A stretch of DNA of 42,321 nucleotides. Source: Mycolicibacterium flavescens. GTDB lineage: Bacteria > Actinomycetota > Actinomycetes > Mycobacteriales > Mycobacteriaceae. A program made the translations under genes and the position numbers. Under the pieces are notes generated by a model. It saw only the letters and a program-made list of their open reading frames with translations. It was not told the DNA's origin and did no database searches. Location: contig NZ_MIHA01000033.1 in the NCBI RefSeq assembly GCF_001722335.1, positions 1 to 42,321 of the forward strand, in the 5' to 3' direction. The stretch's first letter is position 1. Each line of letters opens with the position of its first letter. Shown one piece after another: positions 33,579-42,321 of this stretch.

Positions 33579-35156
33579 CTAGCGCAGGAACTGATCGGCG
33601 TTGTTCGCCATATCCAGCAGCGGCTGCGGCAGCGCACCGAGCGCGAACGTCACCGCAGCGGTCACCGTGACGACCGCGGTGCTCGGCAGGCTCGGCGCGA
33701 CCACCGTCGGCGGGTCCTCGGGCGGGTCGGTGAAGAACATCAGCACGATCACCCGCACATAGAAGTAGGCGGCGATCGCGCTGGCCACCACGCCGACCAC
33801 CACCAGCGGGATCGCACCACCCTCGCCGGCCGCCTTGAACACCGCGAACTTGCTGACGAACCCACTGGTCAGCGGGATCCCGGCGAACGCCAGCAGGAAC
33901 AGCGAAAACACTATGCCGACAATGGGATACCGCCGTCCGAGACCGGCCCACCGGGCCATCGCGGTGTCCTCCTCACCGGCCGCGTCGCGGACCAGACCCA
34001 CGACCGCGAACGCGCCGACCGTGCTGAACCCGTACGCGAACAGATAGAACAGCGTCGAGGACAGCCCGGCCTCGGTCCCGGCGATCAGACCGGTCAGGAT
34101 GAACCCGGTGTGCGCGACCGCCGAATAGGCGAGCATCCGCTTGACGTCCACCTGGGTCACTGCGGTCACGGTGCCGACCACCATGGTCAGGATCGCGATG
34201 ATCCACAGCACCGGCCGCCAGTCGTCGCGCAGTTCGGGCAGCGCGACGTAGAACACCCGCAGCATCGCGCCGAACGCGGCGATCTTGGTCGCCGCCGCCA
34301 TGAAGGCGGTGATCGCCGTCGGCGCGCCCTGATACACGTCGGGGATCCAGGAGTGGAACGGCACCGCGCCGATCTTGAACAGCACGCCGACCAGCAGCAG
34401 GCCCATGCCGATCAGCGCCAGCGACGTTTTACCGGAACCGGATTCGACGACGGCGGCGATCCCGTCGAGATCCAAGGTGCCCGCGTAGCCGTACAGCATG
34501 CCCACGCCGTAGAGGAAGAACGCCGACGAGAACGCGCCCAGCAGGAAGTACTTGAGCGCCGCCTCCTGCGAGAGCAGACGCCGCCGGCGCGCCAGCCCGC
34601 ACAGCAGGTACAGCGGCAGCGACAGCACCTCGAGCGCGACGAACATCGTCAGCAGGTCATCGGATGCCGGGAACAGCATCATGCCGCCGATCGCGAACAT
34701 CGTCAGCGGGAACACCTCGGTCTGGATGACCGCGGCCTTGGTGGCCAGTTGTTCGGCGACGCTGCCGGGGACCGCCGAGGCCTGCGCGGTGAAGCCGTCC
34801 AGCCCGCGCTCGCCGTTGTCTCCGCCTGCGCGCGCGGGGATCTCGCGTTCGGCGATCAGCAGCACGCCCAGCACGCCGACGACGAGGATGGTGCCCTGCA
34901 GGAACAGTGCGGGCATGTCGACGACGACGGCGCCCATCACCGCCGAGCGTCCCACGCTGCCGTGCAGGTCTCGGGCCAGCATCACGACCGCGACCAGGGC
35001 GGCGGCCATGCCGCCGAACGCCAGCAGCAGTTGGGCCCGGTAGCGGTGCTGCCGCGGCAGGAACGCCTCGACGATGACGCCGGCGATGGCCACCCCGAAA
35101 ATGATCAGAAGCGGGGAGACCAGGCCGTATTCGACGGTCGGTGGGGTCAGGGTCAC
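33579..35156 (-). CDS. nuoN: NADH-quinone oxidoreductase subunit N
   Basis: A 525-residue antiporter-like proton-pumping subunit of complex I, last gene of the operon. About 14 membrane spans are visible. The conserved region FKIGAVPFHSWIPDVYQGAPTAITAFMA holds the pore Lys and helix-break segment typical of NuoL/M/N, and VDVKRMLAYSAVAHTGFIL is the second signature. The start is GTG; its first bases form GTGA with the nuoM stop, a 4-nt overlap. Nothing separates its end from the convergent TetR gene except 4 nt, so termination must occur inside that gene or by Rho. Confidence 0.95.
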   Translation of the reverse strand: MTLTPPTVEYGLVSPLLIIFGVAIAGVIVEAFLPRQHRYRAQLLLAFGGMAAALVAVVMLARDLHGSVGRSAVMGAVVVDMPALFLQGTILVVGVLGVLLIAEREIPARAGGDNGERGLDGFTAQASAVPGSVAEQLATKAAVIQTEVFPLTMFAIGGMMLFPASDDLLTMFVALEVLSLPLYLLCGLARRRRLLSQEAALKYFLLGAFSSAFFLYGVGMLYGYAGTLDLDGIAAVVESGSGKTSLALIGMGLLLVGVLFKIGAVPFHSWIPDVYQGAPTAITAFMAAATKIAAFGAMLRVFYVALPELRDDWRPVLWIIAILTMVVGTVTAVTQVDVKRMLAYSAVAHTGFILTGLIAGTEAGLSSTLFYLFAYGFSTVGAFAVVGLVRDAAGEEDTAMARWAGLGRRYPIVGIVFSLFLLAFAGIPLTSGFVSKFAVFKAAGEGGAIPLVVVGVVASAIAAYFYVRVIVLMFFTDPPEDPPTVVAPSLPSTAVVTVTAAVTFALGALPQPLLDMANNADQFLR

Positions 35157-36718
35157 GGTGTCGGCCCTTCGGCGAGTCTGGGTACCGGGTCAGGTTGGTC
35201 GATCGTGGTCAACGTGTGGTCGACCGCGGGGTTGATGACGTCGAGCGCGGGCTTGGGGTACACGCCCAGAACCAGCAGCAGCGCGATCAGCGGTGCGACG
35301 ACGACGAGTTCACGCGGCAGCAGGTCGCGGATGCGGTCGTTGCCGTCGGTCACCGGCCCGGTCATCATCCGCTGGTACATCCACAGGATGTAGATCGCCG
35401 ACAGCACCAGCGCGGTGGACGCGAACACGGCCAGCACCGGGAACCGGGTGAATGTGCCGATCAGGACCAGGAATTCGCTGATGAACGGCGCCAGCCCCGG
35501 CAGCGACAGCGTCGCCAGCCCGGCCACCAGGAACGTTCCCGCCATCACCGGGGCGACCTTCTGCACGCCGCCGTAGGCGTTGATCAGGCGGGTGCCCCTG
35601 CGCGACACCAGGAATCCGGCGATCAGGAACAGCGCGGCCGTCGACAGCCCGTGGTTGACCATGTACAGCGTGGACCCGGACTGGCCCTGGCTGGTCATCA
35701 CGAAGATGCCCAGGATGATGAACCCGAAGTGGGAGATCGACGTGTAGGCGATCAACCGCATGACGTCGGTCTGGCCGATCGCGAGGATCGCGCCGTACAC
35801 GATCCCGATCACCGCCAGCGTGACCACCAGCGGCTGGAAGTACAGCGACGAGTCCGGGAACAACTGCAGGCAGTAGCGCAGCATGCCGAACGTGCCGACC
35901 TTGTCCATCACGGCCATCATCAGCACCGCGCTGGCCGGGGTGGCCTCCACGGCGGCGTCGGGCAGCCAGCGGTGGAACGGCCACAGCGGCGCCTTGACCG
36001 CGAACGCGAACATGAAGCCGAGGAACAGCAGGTGCATCACGGCCGGGTTGACCACGAACTCGCCGCTGGCCACCGCGGCCACGATCGCGCGGAAGTCGAA
36101 CGTGCCGGCGTCGAACGCGTCGCTGCCCGCAGTCACGACGTACAGCCCGACCACCGCGGCCAGCATGATCAACCCGCCGAACAGGTTGTACAGCAGGAAC
36201 TTCACCGCCGCCTTGGACCGGTTCGCGCCGCCGAACCCGCCGATGAGGAAGTACATCGGGATCAGCATCGCCTCGAAGAACACGTAGAACAGCAGGATGT
36301 CCAGCGACACCAGCGACATGATGACCATGCCCTCGACGGCCAGGGTCAGCGCCAGATACGTCTGCACCGACCGGCCGCGCAGCCCGGTCTGGCCGTCGGC
36401 GTCGTTCCAGCCCGCGATGATCAGCAGCGGCACCAGGACGGCGGTGAGCACGACGATCGCCAACGCGATGCCGTCGACGCCGAGGATGTAGCCGGTCCCG
36501 AACGACGGTATCCAGCGGTGTGATTCGACGAACTGGAACTGTTCGCCGCCCGGGTCGAACCCCACGGCGAGCACCGCGGTGATGGCGAGCACCGCCAGCG
36601 AGACCGCGAGCGCGAACCACTTGGCCAGGACGCGTTGCGCGGCGGGCAGCAGGATCACCAGCGCCGCGCCGACTGTCGGGGTGGCCCACAGCACCGTCAG
36701 CCAGGGAATGCCGCTCAC
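35153..36718 (-). CDS. nuoM: NADH-quinone oxidoreductase subunit M
   Basis: A 521-residue proton-pumping membrane subunit of complex [32 protein letters not shown] carries the antiporter-like Lys and the HRWLPDA signature, and [18 protein letters not shown] is the second motif. NuoM Glu144-equivalent chemistry is suggested by the [18 protein letters not shown] segment. The GTG at 36718 ([10 protein letters not shown]) overlaps the nuoL stop as GTGA. The longer frame to 37090 overlaps nuoL and is not used. Confidence 0.95.
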   Translation of the reverse strand: MSGIPWLTVLWATPTVGAALVILLPAAQRVLAKWFALAVSLAVLAITAVLAVGFDPGGEQFQFVESHRWIPSFGTGYILGVDGIALAIVVLTAVLVPLLIIAGWNDADGQTGLRGRSVQTYLALTLAVEGMVIMSLVSLDILLFYVFFEAMLIPMYFLIGGFGGANRSKAAVKFLLYNLFGGLIMLAAVVGLYVVTAGSDAFDAGTFDFRAIVAAVASGEFVVNPAVMHLLFLGFMFAFAVKAPLWPFHRWLPDAAVEATPASAVLMMAVMDKVGTFGMLRYCLQLFPDSSLYFQPLVVTLAVIGIVYGAILAIGQTDVMRLIAYTSISHFGFIILGIFVMTSQGQSGSTLYMVNHGLSTAALFLIAGFLVSRRGTRLINAYGGVQKVAPVMAGTFLVAGLATLSLPGLAPFISEFLVLIGTFTRFPVLAVFASTALVLSAIYILWMYQRMMTGPVTDGNDRIRDLLPRELVVVAPLIALLLVLGVYPKPALDVINPAVDHTLTTIDQPDPVPRLAEGPTP

Positions 36719-38595
36719 CACAGTTGCACCGCCAGGATCGCCACGAGCACCAGAACCGCACCTCCGAGCATCGACAACGCGTACGACCGGGCGAACCCGG
36801 TCTGCCACTGGCGCAGACCATCCGAGAGCCGGGACACCAGCCCCGCCAGCCCGCTGGCCGCACCGTCGACCGCTTCGTCGTCGATCTCGACGAGCCCGCG
36901 GGTGAGTAGCTGACCCGGCCGCATCAGCGCCGCCTCGTTGAACGCGTCGCCGTAGAGATCCCGGCGGGCGGCCACGGTGAGTGCTGACCCGTCGGGCACC
37001 TCGTCGGGGATCGGTCGGGTGCCGTACATCCGGTAGGCGATCAGGATGCCGACCGCGACGACGGCCAGGATCACCGTCGTCACCACCCACACGGGTGCGA
37101 CGTGGTGCACCTCGTGGGTTCCGACGACGGGTTCGAGCCAGTGTTCGAGCGTGCCGCCGATCGCGAACGCGGCGCCGGACCCGACCGAGCCGACCGCCAG
37201 CAGGATCATCGGCCAGGTCATCACCGCGGGCGCCTCATGTGGATGTGCTTTTTCCGCCCAACGCTTTTCGCCGAAGAACGTCATCAGCATCACCCGCGTC
37301 ATGTAGAACGCGGTGATACCGGCGCCGAGGATGGTGACCGCGCCGAGGATGATGCCCTTGACGCCGCCGGCGCCGAGGGCCGCTTCGATGATGCCGTCCT
37401 TGGAGAAGAAGCCGGCCAGTGGCGGTATTCCGATGATCGCCAGATAGCCCAGGCCGAACGTGACGAACGTGATGGGCAGCGCCTTGCGCAGACCGCCGTA
37501 GCGGCGCATGTCGACCTCGTCGTCCATCGCGTGCATGACCGAACCGGCGCCCAGGAACAGCCCGGCCTTGAAGAAGCCGTGGGTGAGCAGGTGCATGATC
37601 GCGAACGCATAACCGACCGGGCCGAGACCGGCGGCCAGCACCATGTAGCCGATCTGCGACATCGTCGACGCAGCAAGGGCTTTCTTGATGTCGTCCTTGG
37701 CGCAGCCGATGATCGCGCCGAACAGCAGCGTGACCGCCCCGACGATCACCACGCCCAGCTGGGCGTTGGGCGCGAGGTCGAACACCGGTCCGGACCGCAC
37801 AATCAGGTAGACGCCCGCGGTCACCATGGTGGCGGCGTGGATCAGCGCCGACACCGGGGTCGGGCCTTCCATCGCGTCGCCCAGCCAGGACTGCAGCGGC
37901 ACCTGCGCCGACTTACCGCACGCCGCCAGCAGCAACAGCAACCCGATCGCGGTGAGCGCACCTTCCCCGGCCACCGGCGCGGCCTCGAAAACCCCCGCGT
38001 ACGAGATGGTTCCCAGGTACGCGAACATCACCATCATCGCGATCGCCAGGCCCATGTCGCCGACGCGGTTGACGACGAACGCCTTCTTGGCCGCCGTGGC
38101 CGCCGACGGCTTGTGCGCCCAGAACCCGATCAGCAGGTAGGACGCCAGGCCGACGCCTTCCCACCCGACGTAGAGGCCGAGGTAGTTGTCGGCCAGCACC
38201 AGCAGCAGCATCGCCGACAGGAACAGGTTCAGGTAGGCGAAAAACCGTCGCCGGCCGGGGTCTTCGGCCATGTAGCCGATCGAGTAGATGTGGATCAGCG
38301 ATCCGACACCGGTGATCAGCAGCACGAAACACATGGACAGCTGGTCGAGTTGCAGGCCGAAGTCGACCTGCAGACCGCCGACCGGCACCCAGGAGAACAG
38401 GCTTTCGTGGACCGCCCGCTGTTCGCCGTCGCGCCCGACCATGTCGAAGAACAGCACGGCCGCGACGACGAACGACGCGATCGCGGCCAGGCAGCCCAGC
38501 AGGTGCCCCCACGCGTCGGTGCGGCGCCCGCCGAGCAACAGGATCGTCGCACCCGCCAGCGGCAGTGCGATGGTGAGCCAAACTGGAATCGTCAT
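36715..38595 (-). CDS. nuoL: NADH-quinone oxidoreductase subunit L
   Basis: A 626-residue subunit, largest of the three antiporter-like pumps, with about 16 spans and a long C-terminal lateral-helix region. Signatures: [52 protein letters not shown] and [22 protein letters not shown] at 38595. This is the only downstream nuo gene here that does not overlap its predecessor: 24 nt separate it from nuoK, with AAGG as a weak ribosome site. Confidence 0.95.
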   Translation of the reverse strand: MTIPVWLTIALPLAGATILLLGGRRTDAWGHLLGCLAAIASFVVAAVLFFDMVGRDGEQRAVHESLFSWVPVGGLQVDFGLQLDQLSMCFVLLITGVGSLIHIYSIGYMAEDPGRRRFFAYLNLFLSAMLLLVLADNYLGLYVGWEGVGLASYLLIGFWAHKPSAATAAKKAFVVNRVGDMGLAIAMMVMFAYLGTISYAGVFEAAPVAGEGALTAIGLLLLLAACGKSAQVPLQSWLGDAMEGPTPVSALIHAATMVTAGVYLIVRSGPVFDLAPNAQLGVVIVGAVTLLFGAIIGCAKDDIKKALAASTMSQIGYMVLAAGLGPVGYAFAIMHLLTHGFFKAGLFLGAGSVMHAMDDEVDMRRYGGLRKALPITFVTFGLGYLAIIGIPPLAGFFSKDGIIEAALGAGGVKGIILGAVTILGAGITAFYMTRVMLMTFFGEKRWAEKAHPHEAPAVMTWPMILLAVGSVGSGAAFAIGGTLEHWLEPVVGTHEVHHVAPVWVVTTVILAVVAVGILIAYRMYGTRPIPDEVPDGSALTVAARRDLYGDAFNEAALMRPGQLLTRGLVEIDDEAVDGAASGLAGLVSRLSDGLRQWQTGFARSYALSMLGGAVLVLVAILAVQLW

Positions 38596-38619
38596 CGTGG
38601 CCTTAGGTTTCCAACCGAC

Positions 38620-38919
38620 TTAGTGTTTCAGCAGACTGGCGTCGTCGACGGAGGCCGACTTGCGGGCGCGGAAGATGGTCATGATGATCGCGAGCCCCAC
38701 CACCACCTCGCACGCGGCGACGACCATGGTGAAGAACGCCACGACCTGACCGTCGAGCGTGCCGTGCATCCGCGAGAACGAGACGAACGCCAGGTTGCAG
38801 GCGTTGAGCATCAGTTCCACGCACATGAACACCACGATCGCGTTGCGGCGCAGCATGACCCCGGCCGCGCCGATGGTGAACAGCAGCACCGACAGGTACA
38901 GGTAGTTGTCCGGGTTCAC
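38620..38919 (-). CDS. nuoK: NADH-quinone oxidoreductase subunit K
   Basis: A 99-residue three-span subunit. [16 protein letters not shown] has the conserved membrane Glu of NuoK, and [13 protein letters not shown] has the second one; both belong to the proton channel near the quinone module. GTG start ([13 protein letters not shown]) in a GTGA overlap with the nuoJ stop. Confidence 0.95.
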   Translation of the reverse strand: MNPDNYLYLSVLLFTIGAAGVMLRRNAIVVFMCVELMLNACNLAFVSFSRMHGTLDGQVVAFFTMVVAACEVVVGLAIIMTIFRARKSASVDDASLLKH

Positions 38920-39686
38920 GCCTCACCTCCTCGCCCGTTGCGCACCGGCACGGTCCGTTGCTCCAGCGAGGGGCTGACCGACAGCTCCGACGGCGATCCG
39001 TCGGGCAGGCGGGCGGCGATGTCGACGGCGTTGTTGCGGGCGAACACACCGGGATTGGGCAGCGTCGTCGGGTATCCGCCGGGCCGGAACCGCTCTTCGG
39101 CGAGTTCGCGCTGGGTCTTGCGGTGGCCGAAGCGTTCGCGGTGGGCGAGCACCATGGCCCCCAGCGCGGCGGTGATCAGCAGCGCGCTGGTCAACTCGAA
39201 CGCCCACAGATACCGCACGAAGATCAGCGCCGCGAGTCCTTCGACGTTGCCGTTGGCGTTGGCCTGGGCCAGGCCGGTGAACCCGGCGACCGAGACGTTG
39301 CCGACCCCGGCGATCAGCAGCAGCCCGAATCCGACGCCGACGACGCCTGCGGCGACCCGCTGTCCGCGGATCGTCTCGACCAGCGAGTCCGAGGAGTCCA
39401 CGCCGACGAGCATCAGCACGAACAGGAACAGCATCATCACCGCGCCGGTGTACACCACCACCTGCACGACGCCGAGGAACAACGCGTCCTGGGCGATGTA
39501 GAAGACGGCCAGAATGATCATCGTCATGGCCAGGAACATGGCGCTGTACACCGCTTTTCGGGCGGTGATGACCCCGAGCGCGCCGATCACCGCGGCCGCG
39601 CCGAGCACCCAGAACAGCACCGCCTCGGTGGTCGATGTGCGACCGGGGGTGTCTTCGGCCATCGCGGCGATCAGGTCGAACCTCAC
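38916..39686 (-). CDS. nuoJ: NADH-quinone oxidoreductase subunit J
   Basis: A 256-residue five-span subunit. [23 protein letters not shown] is the strongly conserved pi-bulge helix of NuoJ. The C-terminal tail of about 80 hydrophilic residues ([22 protein letters not shown]) is the extended form I recall in mycobacteria. The GTG at 39686 overlaps the nuoI stop as GTGA; an ATG eight codons later (39662) is the alternative start. Confidence 0.92.
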   Translation of the reverse strand: MRFDLIAAMAEDTPGRTSTTEAVLFWVLGAAAVIGALGVITARKAVYSAMFLAMTMIILAVFYIAQDALFLGVVQVVVYTGAVMMLFLFVLMLVGVDSSDSLVETIRGQRVAAGVVGVGFGLLLIAGVGNVSVAGFTGLAQANANGNVEGLAALIFVRYLWAFELTSALLITAALGAMVLAHRERFGHRKTQRELAEERFRPGGYPTTLPNPGVFARNNAVDIAARLPDGSPSELSVSPSLEQRTVPVRNGRGGEA

Positions 39687-40222
39687 CGCACGTCCTCGGT
39701 GATCTTGTCCGTCGGTACCGGTCCGATGTTGCCCAGGTAGTAGTCCTCGTCGGTGCTGCCCGGGGCCATCGGGTGCGGCGGCGGCAGCATGCCCGACCGC
39801 AGCGGCGCCAGCAGCTTGTCCTTGCCCCAGATGAGATCGGCGCGGTTGTCGTCGGCCATCTCGTACTCGTTGGTCATGGTCAGCGCCCGGGTGGGGCAGG
39901 CCTCGATACACAGCCCGCAGCCGATGCACCGCAGGTAGTTGATCTGGTACACGCGGCCGTAACGCTCACCGGGGGAGTAGCGTTCGGCCTCGGTGTTGTC
40001 GGCGCCCTCGACGTAGATGGCGTCGGCGGGACACGCCCAGGCGCACAGTTCGCAGCCGATGCACTTCTCGAGCCCGTCCGGGTACCGGTTGAGTTGGTGG
40101 CGGCCGTGGTAGCGCTTGGCGACCGGGCCCGGCTTCTCCGGGTACTCCTCGGTGACCGGCTTCTTGAACATGGTCCCGAAGGTGACCGCGAAACCCTTGA
40201 TCGCTTCGATGAATTTAGGCAT
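39683..40222 (-). CDS. nuoI: NADH-quinone oxidoreductase subunit I
   Basis: A 179-residue ferredoxin-like subunit of the peripheral arm. Two [4Fe-4S] motifs are complete: Cys54, 57, 60, 64 ([12 protein letters not shown]) and Cys99, 102, 105, 109 ([12 protein letters not shown]). They carry electrons to cluster N2 and quinone. ATG 40222 has GAAGGAG within the end of nuoH; the genes overlap by 8 nt. Confidence 0.96.
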   Translation of the reverse strand: MPKFIEAIKGFAVTFGTMFKKPVTEEYPEKPGPVAKRYHGRHQLNRYPDGLEKCIGCELCAWACPADAIYVEGADNTEAERYSPGERYGRVYQINYLRCIGCGLCIEACPTRALTMTNEYEMADDNRADLIWGKDKLLAPLRSGMLPPPHPMAPGSTDEDYYLGNIGPVPTDKITEDVR

Positions 40223-41456
40223 CTGCTCGCTCCTTCGTAGTCGGCCCGTCGGTGACCGGCAGGGGCGGTATCGGGAAGATCTGCGGGTCGAGGTTCTGTT
40301 GCGGGGCCTGGCGCACGTTCCTGGTCCGCATCCGGCGCCACAGCGCGACGACGATCAGCAGCGTGACGATCGCGGCCGCCGAGGCCAGCCAGGTGGTGAG
40401 CTCGTCGAAGCCCTCGTTGCGCAGCGCCCGCGCGGTCGCGACGATCATGATCCAGGCCAGCGAGAACGGGATCAGCACCTTCCAGCCCAGCCCCATGAAC
40501 TGGTCGTAGCGCATGCGCGGCATCGTGGCGCGCAGCCAGAAGAACAGGAACATGAACATCCACACCTTGGCGATGAACCACAGCAGCGGCCACCACCCGG
40601 TATTGGCGCCGTCCCACATGTTGATCGGCCACGGTGCGTGCCAGCCGCCCAGGAACATCGTGGTGGCCAGCGCCGAGACGGTCGTCATGTTGACGTACTC
40701 GGCCAGCATGAACATCGCGAACTTGATCGACGAGTACTCGGTGTGGAACCCGCCGACCAGCTCGCCCTCGGCCTCGGGGAGATCGAAGGGGGCGCGGTTG
40801 GTTTCACCGACCATCGACGTCACGTACACCAGGAACGACGGCAGAAGCAGGAACAGGAACCAGACGCCGTCCTGTGCGGCGACGATGCCCGACGTCGACA
40901 TCGTGCCCGCGTAGATGAAGACCGCGACGAACGACAGCGCCATCGCGATCTCGTAGGAGATCACCTGCGCGCTCGAACGCAGACCGCCCAGCAGCGGGTA
41001 GGTCGACCCGGATGCCCAGCCGGCCAACACGATCCCGTACACCCCGATGGAGGTCGCGGCCAGGATGTAGAGCACCGCGACCGGCATGTCGGTCAGCTGT
41101 AACGCGGTGCGGTGCCCGAAGATCGACACCTCGCCGCCCAACGGGATCACCGCGAACGCGATGAACGCGGGAACGGCGGCGATCACCGGCGCGGCGAGGT
41201 AGACGAACTTGTCGACACCGGTCGGCACCAGGCCCTCTTTGAGCGCCAGCTTCACACCGTCGACCAGCGACTGCAGCAGCCCCTTGGGGCCGACCCGGTT
41301 GGGTCCGAACCGCATCTGCATGCGGCCCAGCAGTTTCCGTTCGATCAGGATGGCCGACAGCACGGTCAGCATCAGCAGCGCGAAGACCGCGACGGCCTTC
41401 AGCGCGATCAGCCACAGCGGGTCGTTGCCGAACAGGGTCGGATCCGGATGGTTCAC
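40215..41456 (-). CDS. nuoH: NADH-quinone oxidoreductase subunit H
   Basis: A 413-residue membrane subunit that forms the quinone chamber with NuoB/D. Signatures: [26 protein letters not shown] near the N terminus and [25 protein letters not shown] in the middle, both highly conserved. About eight spans are seen, with a hydrophilic C-terminal tail. The GTG at 41456 (NHPDPTLFG) overlaps the nuoG stop as GTGA. The longer frame to 41546 lies inside nuoG and is not used. Confidence 0.95.
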   Translation of the reverse strand: MNHPDPTLFGNDPLWLIALKAVAVFALLMLTVLSAILIERKLLGRMQMRFGPNRVGPKGLLQSLVDGVKLALKEGLVPTGVDKFVYLAAPVIAAVPAFIAFAVIPLGGEVSIFGHRTALQLTDMPVAVLYILAATSIGVYGIVLAGWASGSTYPLLGGLRSSAQVISYEIAMALSFVAVFIYAGTMSTSGIVAAQDGVWFLFLLLPSFLVYVTSMVGETNRAPFDLPEAEGELVGGFHTEYSSIKFAMFMLAEYVNMTTVSALATTMFLGGWHAPWPINMWDGANTGWWPLLWFIAKVWMFMFLFFWLRATMPRMRYDQFMGLGWKVLIPFSLAWIMIVATARALRNEGFDELTTWLASAAAIVTLLIVVALWRRMRTRNVRQAPQQNLDPQIFPIPPLPVTDGPTTKERADA

Positions 41457-42321
41457 GATTCGGCCCGCCCGATCGACACGACGTCGCCGACCGTCGCCGC
41501 CAGCCTCCTGTGCACCGCAGAACCCGGCGAGTTCAGCGGTAACCACACCACCCGGTCGCCGATGTCGGTGATCGCCAGCGGCAGCGTGATCGACCCCCGC
41601 GGGGTGCGCACCGTCACGAGATCGCCCTCGGCGGCGCCGATCTCGGCCGCGGTGGCCGCCGACAACCGCGCGACCGGTGCGTGCGCGGTGCCGGCCAGGT
41701 GCGGTTCACCGTCCTGCAGCCGGCCTTCGTCGAGCAGCATCCGCCATCCGGCGAGCACGGCCTGCCCCACGGCCGGGGCCGGCGGCGCGGCGGGCGCGAC
41801 GCTGGGTGCGGCGGGTCGGGCGCCCGCCCACAGTCCCAGCCGCGCCATGTCCTCGCCCGCGGCCGCCGGCGTGGGCAGGTTCAGCGCGACACCGAGTTCG
41901 TCGGCCAGGAAGTTGAGCACCCGCAGATCGGGGCTCGCGCTGCTCTGCAGCGCGGGTTCGAAGGGGCGCAGCCGCCCTTCCCAGTTCACGAACGAGCCCG
42001 CCTTCTCGACCACCGGCGCGACGGGGAACACCACATCGGCGACCGCGGTGACCGCGCTCTCCCGGATCTCCAGGCTGACCACGAACGGCGTCGCCTCGAC
42101 GGCGGCCAGCGCGGCGGCGGGATCGGGCAGGTCGTCGAGTTCGAGGCCGCCGACCAGCAGGGCGCCCAGTTCACCGCTGCGGGCGGCTTCCAGGATCGCC
42201 GTGGTGTCGCGCCCCGGTGTGCTCGGCACGTCGCCGACGTACCAGGCGGCCGCGGTCTCGGCGCGGGCGGCGGCGTCGGCGACCGGCCTGCCGCCGGGCA
42301 GCAGGTTGGGCAGCGCGCCCA
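41453..42321 (-). CDS. nuoG: NADH-quinone oxidoreductase subunit G, C-terminal part
   Basis: The last 288 codons of NuoG; the frame stays open to the right edge ([21 protein letters not shown] at the border), so the N-terminal iron-sulfur part is outside the window. Visible are the end of the molybdopterin-oxidoreductase-like domain ([25 protein letters not shown]) and a C-terminal dinucleotide-binding-like domain ([20 protein letters not shown]). An Ala/Pro-rich linker (about [19 protein letters not shown]) joins them. The stop overlaps the nuoH GTG. Confidence 0.93.
   Translation of the reverse strand, partial: GALPNLLPGGRPVADAAARAETAAAWYVGDVPSTPGRDTTAILEAARSGELGALLVGGLELDDLPDPAAALAAVEATPFVVSLEIRESAVTAVADVVFPVAPVVEKAGSFVNWEGRLRPFEPALQSSASPDLRVLNFLADELGVALNLPTPAAAGEDMARLGLWAGARPAAPSVAPAAPPAPAVGQAVLAGWRMLLDEGRLQDGEPHLAGTAHAPVARLSAATAAEIGAAEGDLVTVRTPRGSITLPLAITDIGDRVVWLPLNSPGSAVHRRLAATVGDVVSIGRAES

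Overview
The window is a high-GC actinobacterial chromosome segment. Gene content and order point to a mycobacterium, most likely a fast-growing Mycolicibacterium-type species. The basis is recalled synteny with Mycobacterium tuberculosis: homologues of Rv3197-Rv3193c at the left, Rv3171c-Rv3167c (hpx, aofH, Rv3169, Rv3168, TetR) in the middle, and the nuo operon (Rv3145-Rv3158) at the right. No database search was run, so all names rest on motifs, lengths and remembered homologues.

Left block (124-11577). On the minus strand lie a zincin-like protein, an E1-like/RiPP-cyclodehydratase-type protein and a UbiB/ABC1 kinase. On the plus strand lie a PDZ plus Lon-type Ser/Lys protease, a large UPF0182 membrane protein and a BTAD/AAA signal-transduction ATPase. 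The two groups diverge from a short promoter region that carries a hairpin repeat.

Middle-left block (11762-21878). Two closely related FAD-linked oxidases flank an initiator tRNA gene with a clear promoter and terminator, a small Cys-rich protein, a PutP-type Na+/proline symporter and an acyl-AMP-ligase-like enzyme. The second oxidase is followed closely by an alpha/beta hydrolase. Next come a quinone-oxidoreductase-like MDR enzyme and the Hpx-like hydrolase, which diverge from an AT-rich palindrome.

Middle-right block (21875-33574). This is rich in redox enzymes and local regulators: AofH-like amine oxidase, a putative F420 (LLM) oxidoreductase followed by an EthA-like Baeyer-Villiger monooxygenase, an AraC regulator divergent from a DUF4345-type membrane protein, the Rv3168/Rv3169 pair divergent from its TetR, a PIG-L deacetylase, a crotonase, and an aromatic-ring-hydroxylase-type FAD monooxygenase overlapping its own TetR. 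Several of these look like accessory insertions into the conserved mycobacterial order.

Right block (33579-42321). This is the distal part of the complex I operon on the minus strand, nuoG (partial, entering from the right edge) through nuoN. Five of its seven junctions are the same 4-nt GTGA stop/start overlap.

The most interesting non-coding signal is a set of five intergenic hairpins of 55-68 nt. Two are clearly the same element. Two carry a neighbouring gene's stop codon inside the repeat. Candidate operators lie upstream of the TetR-linked genes, and three genes appear to have leaderless promoters. No CRISPR array, insertion sequence or prophage was seen.
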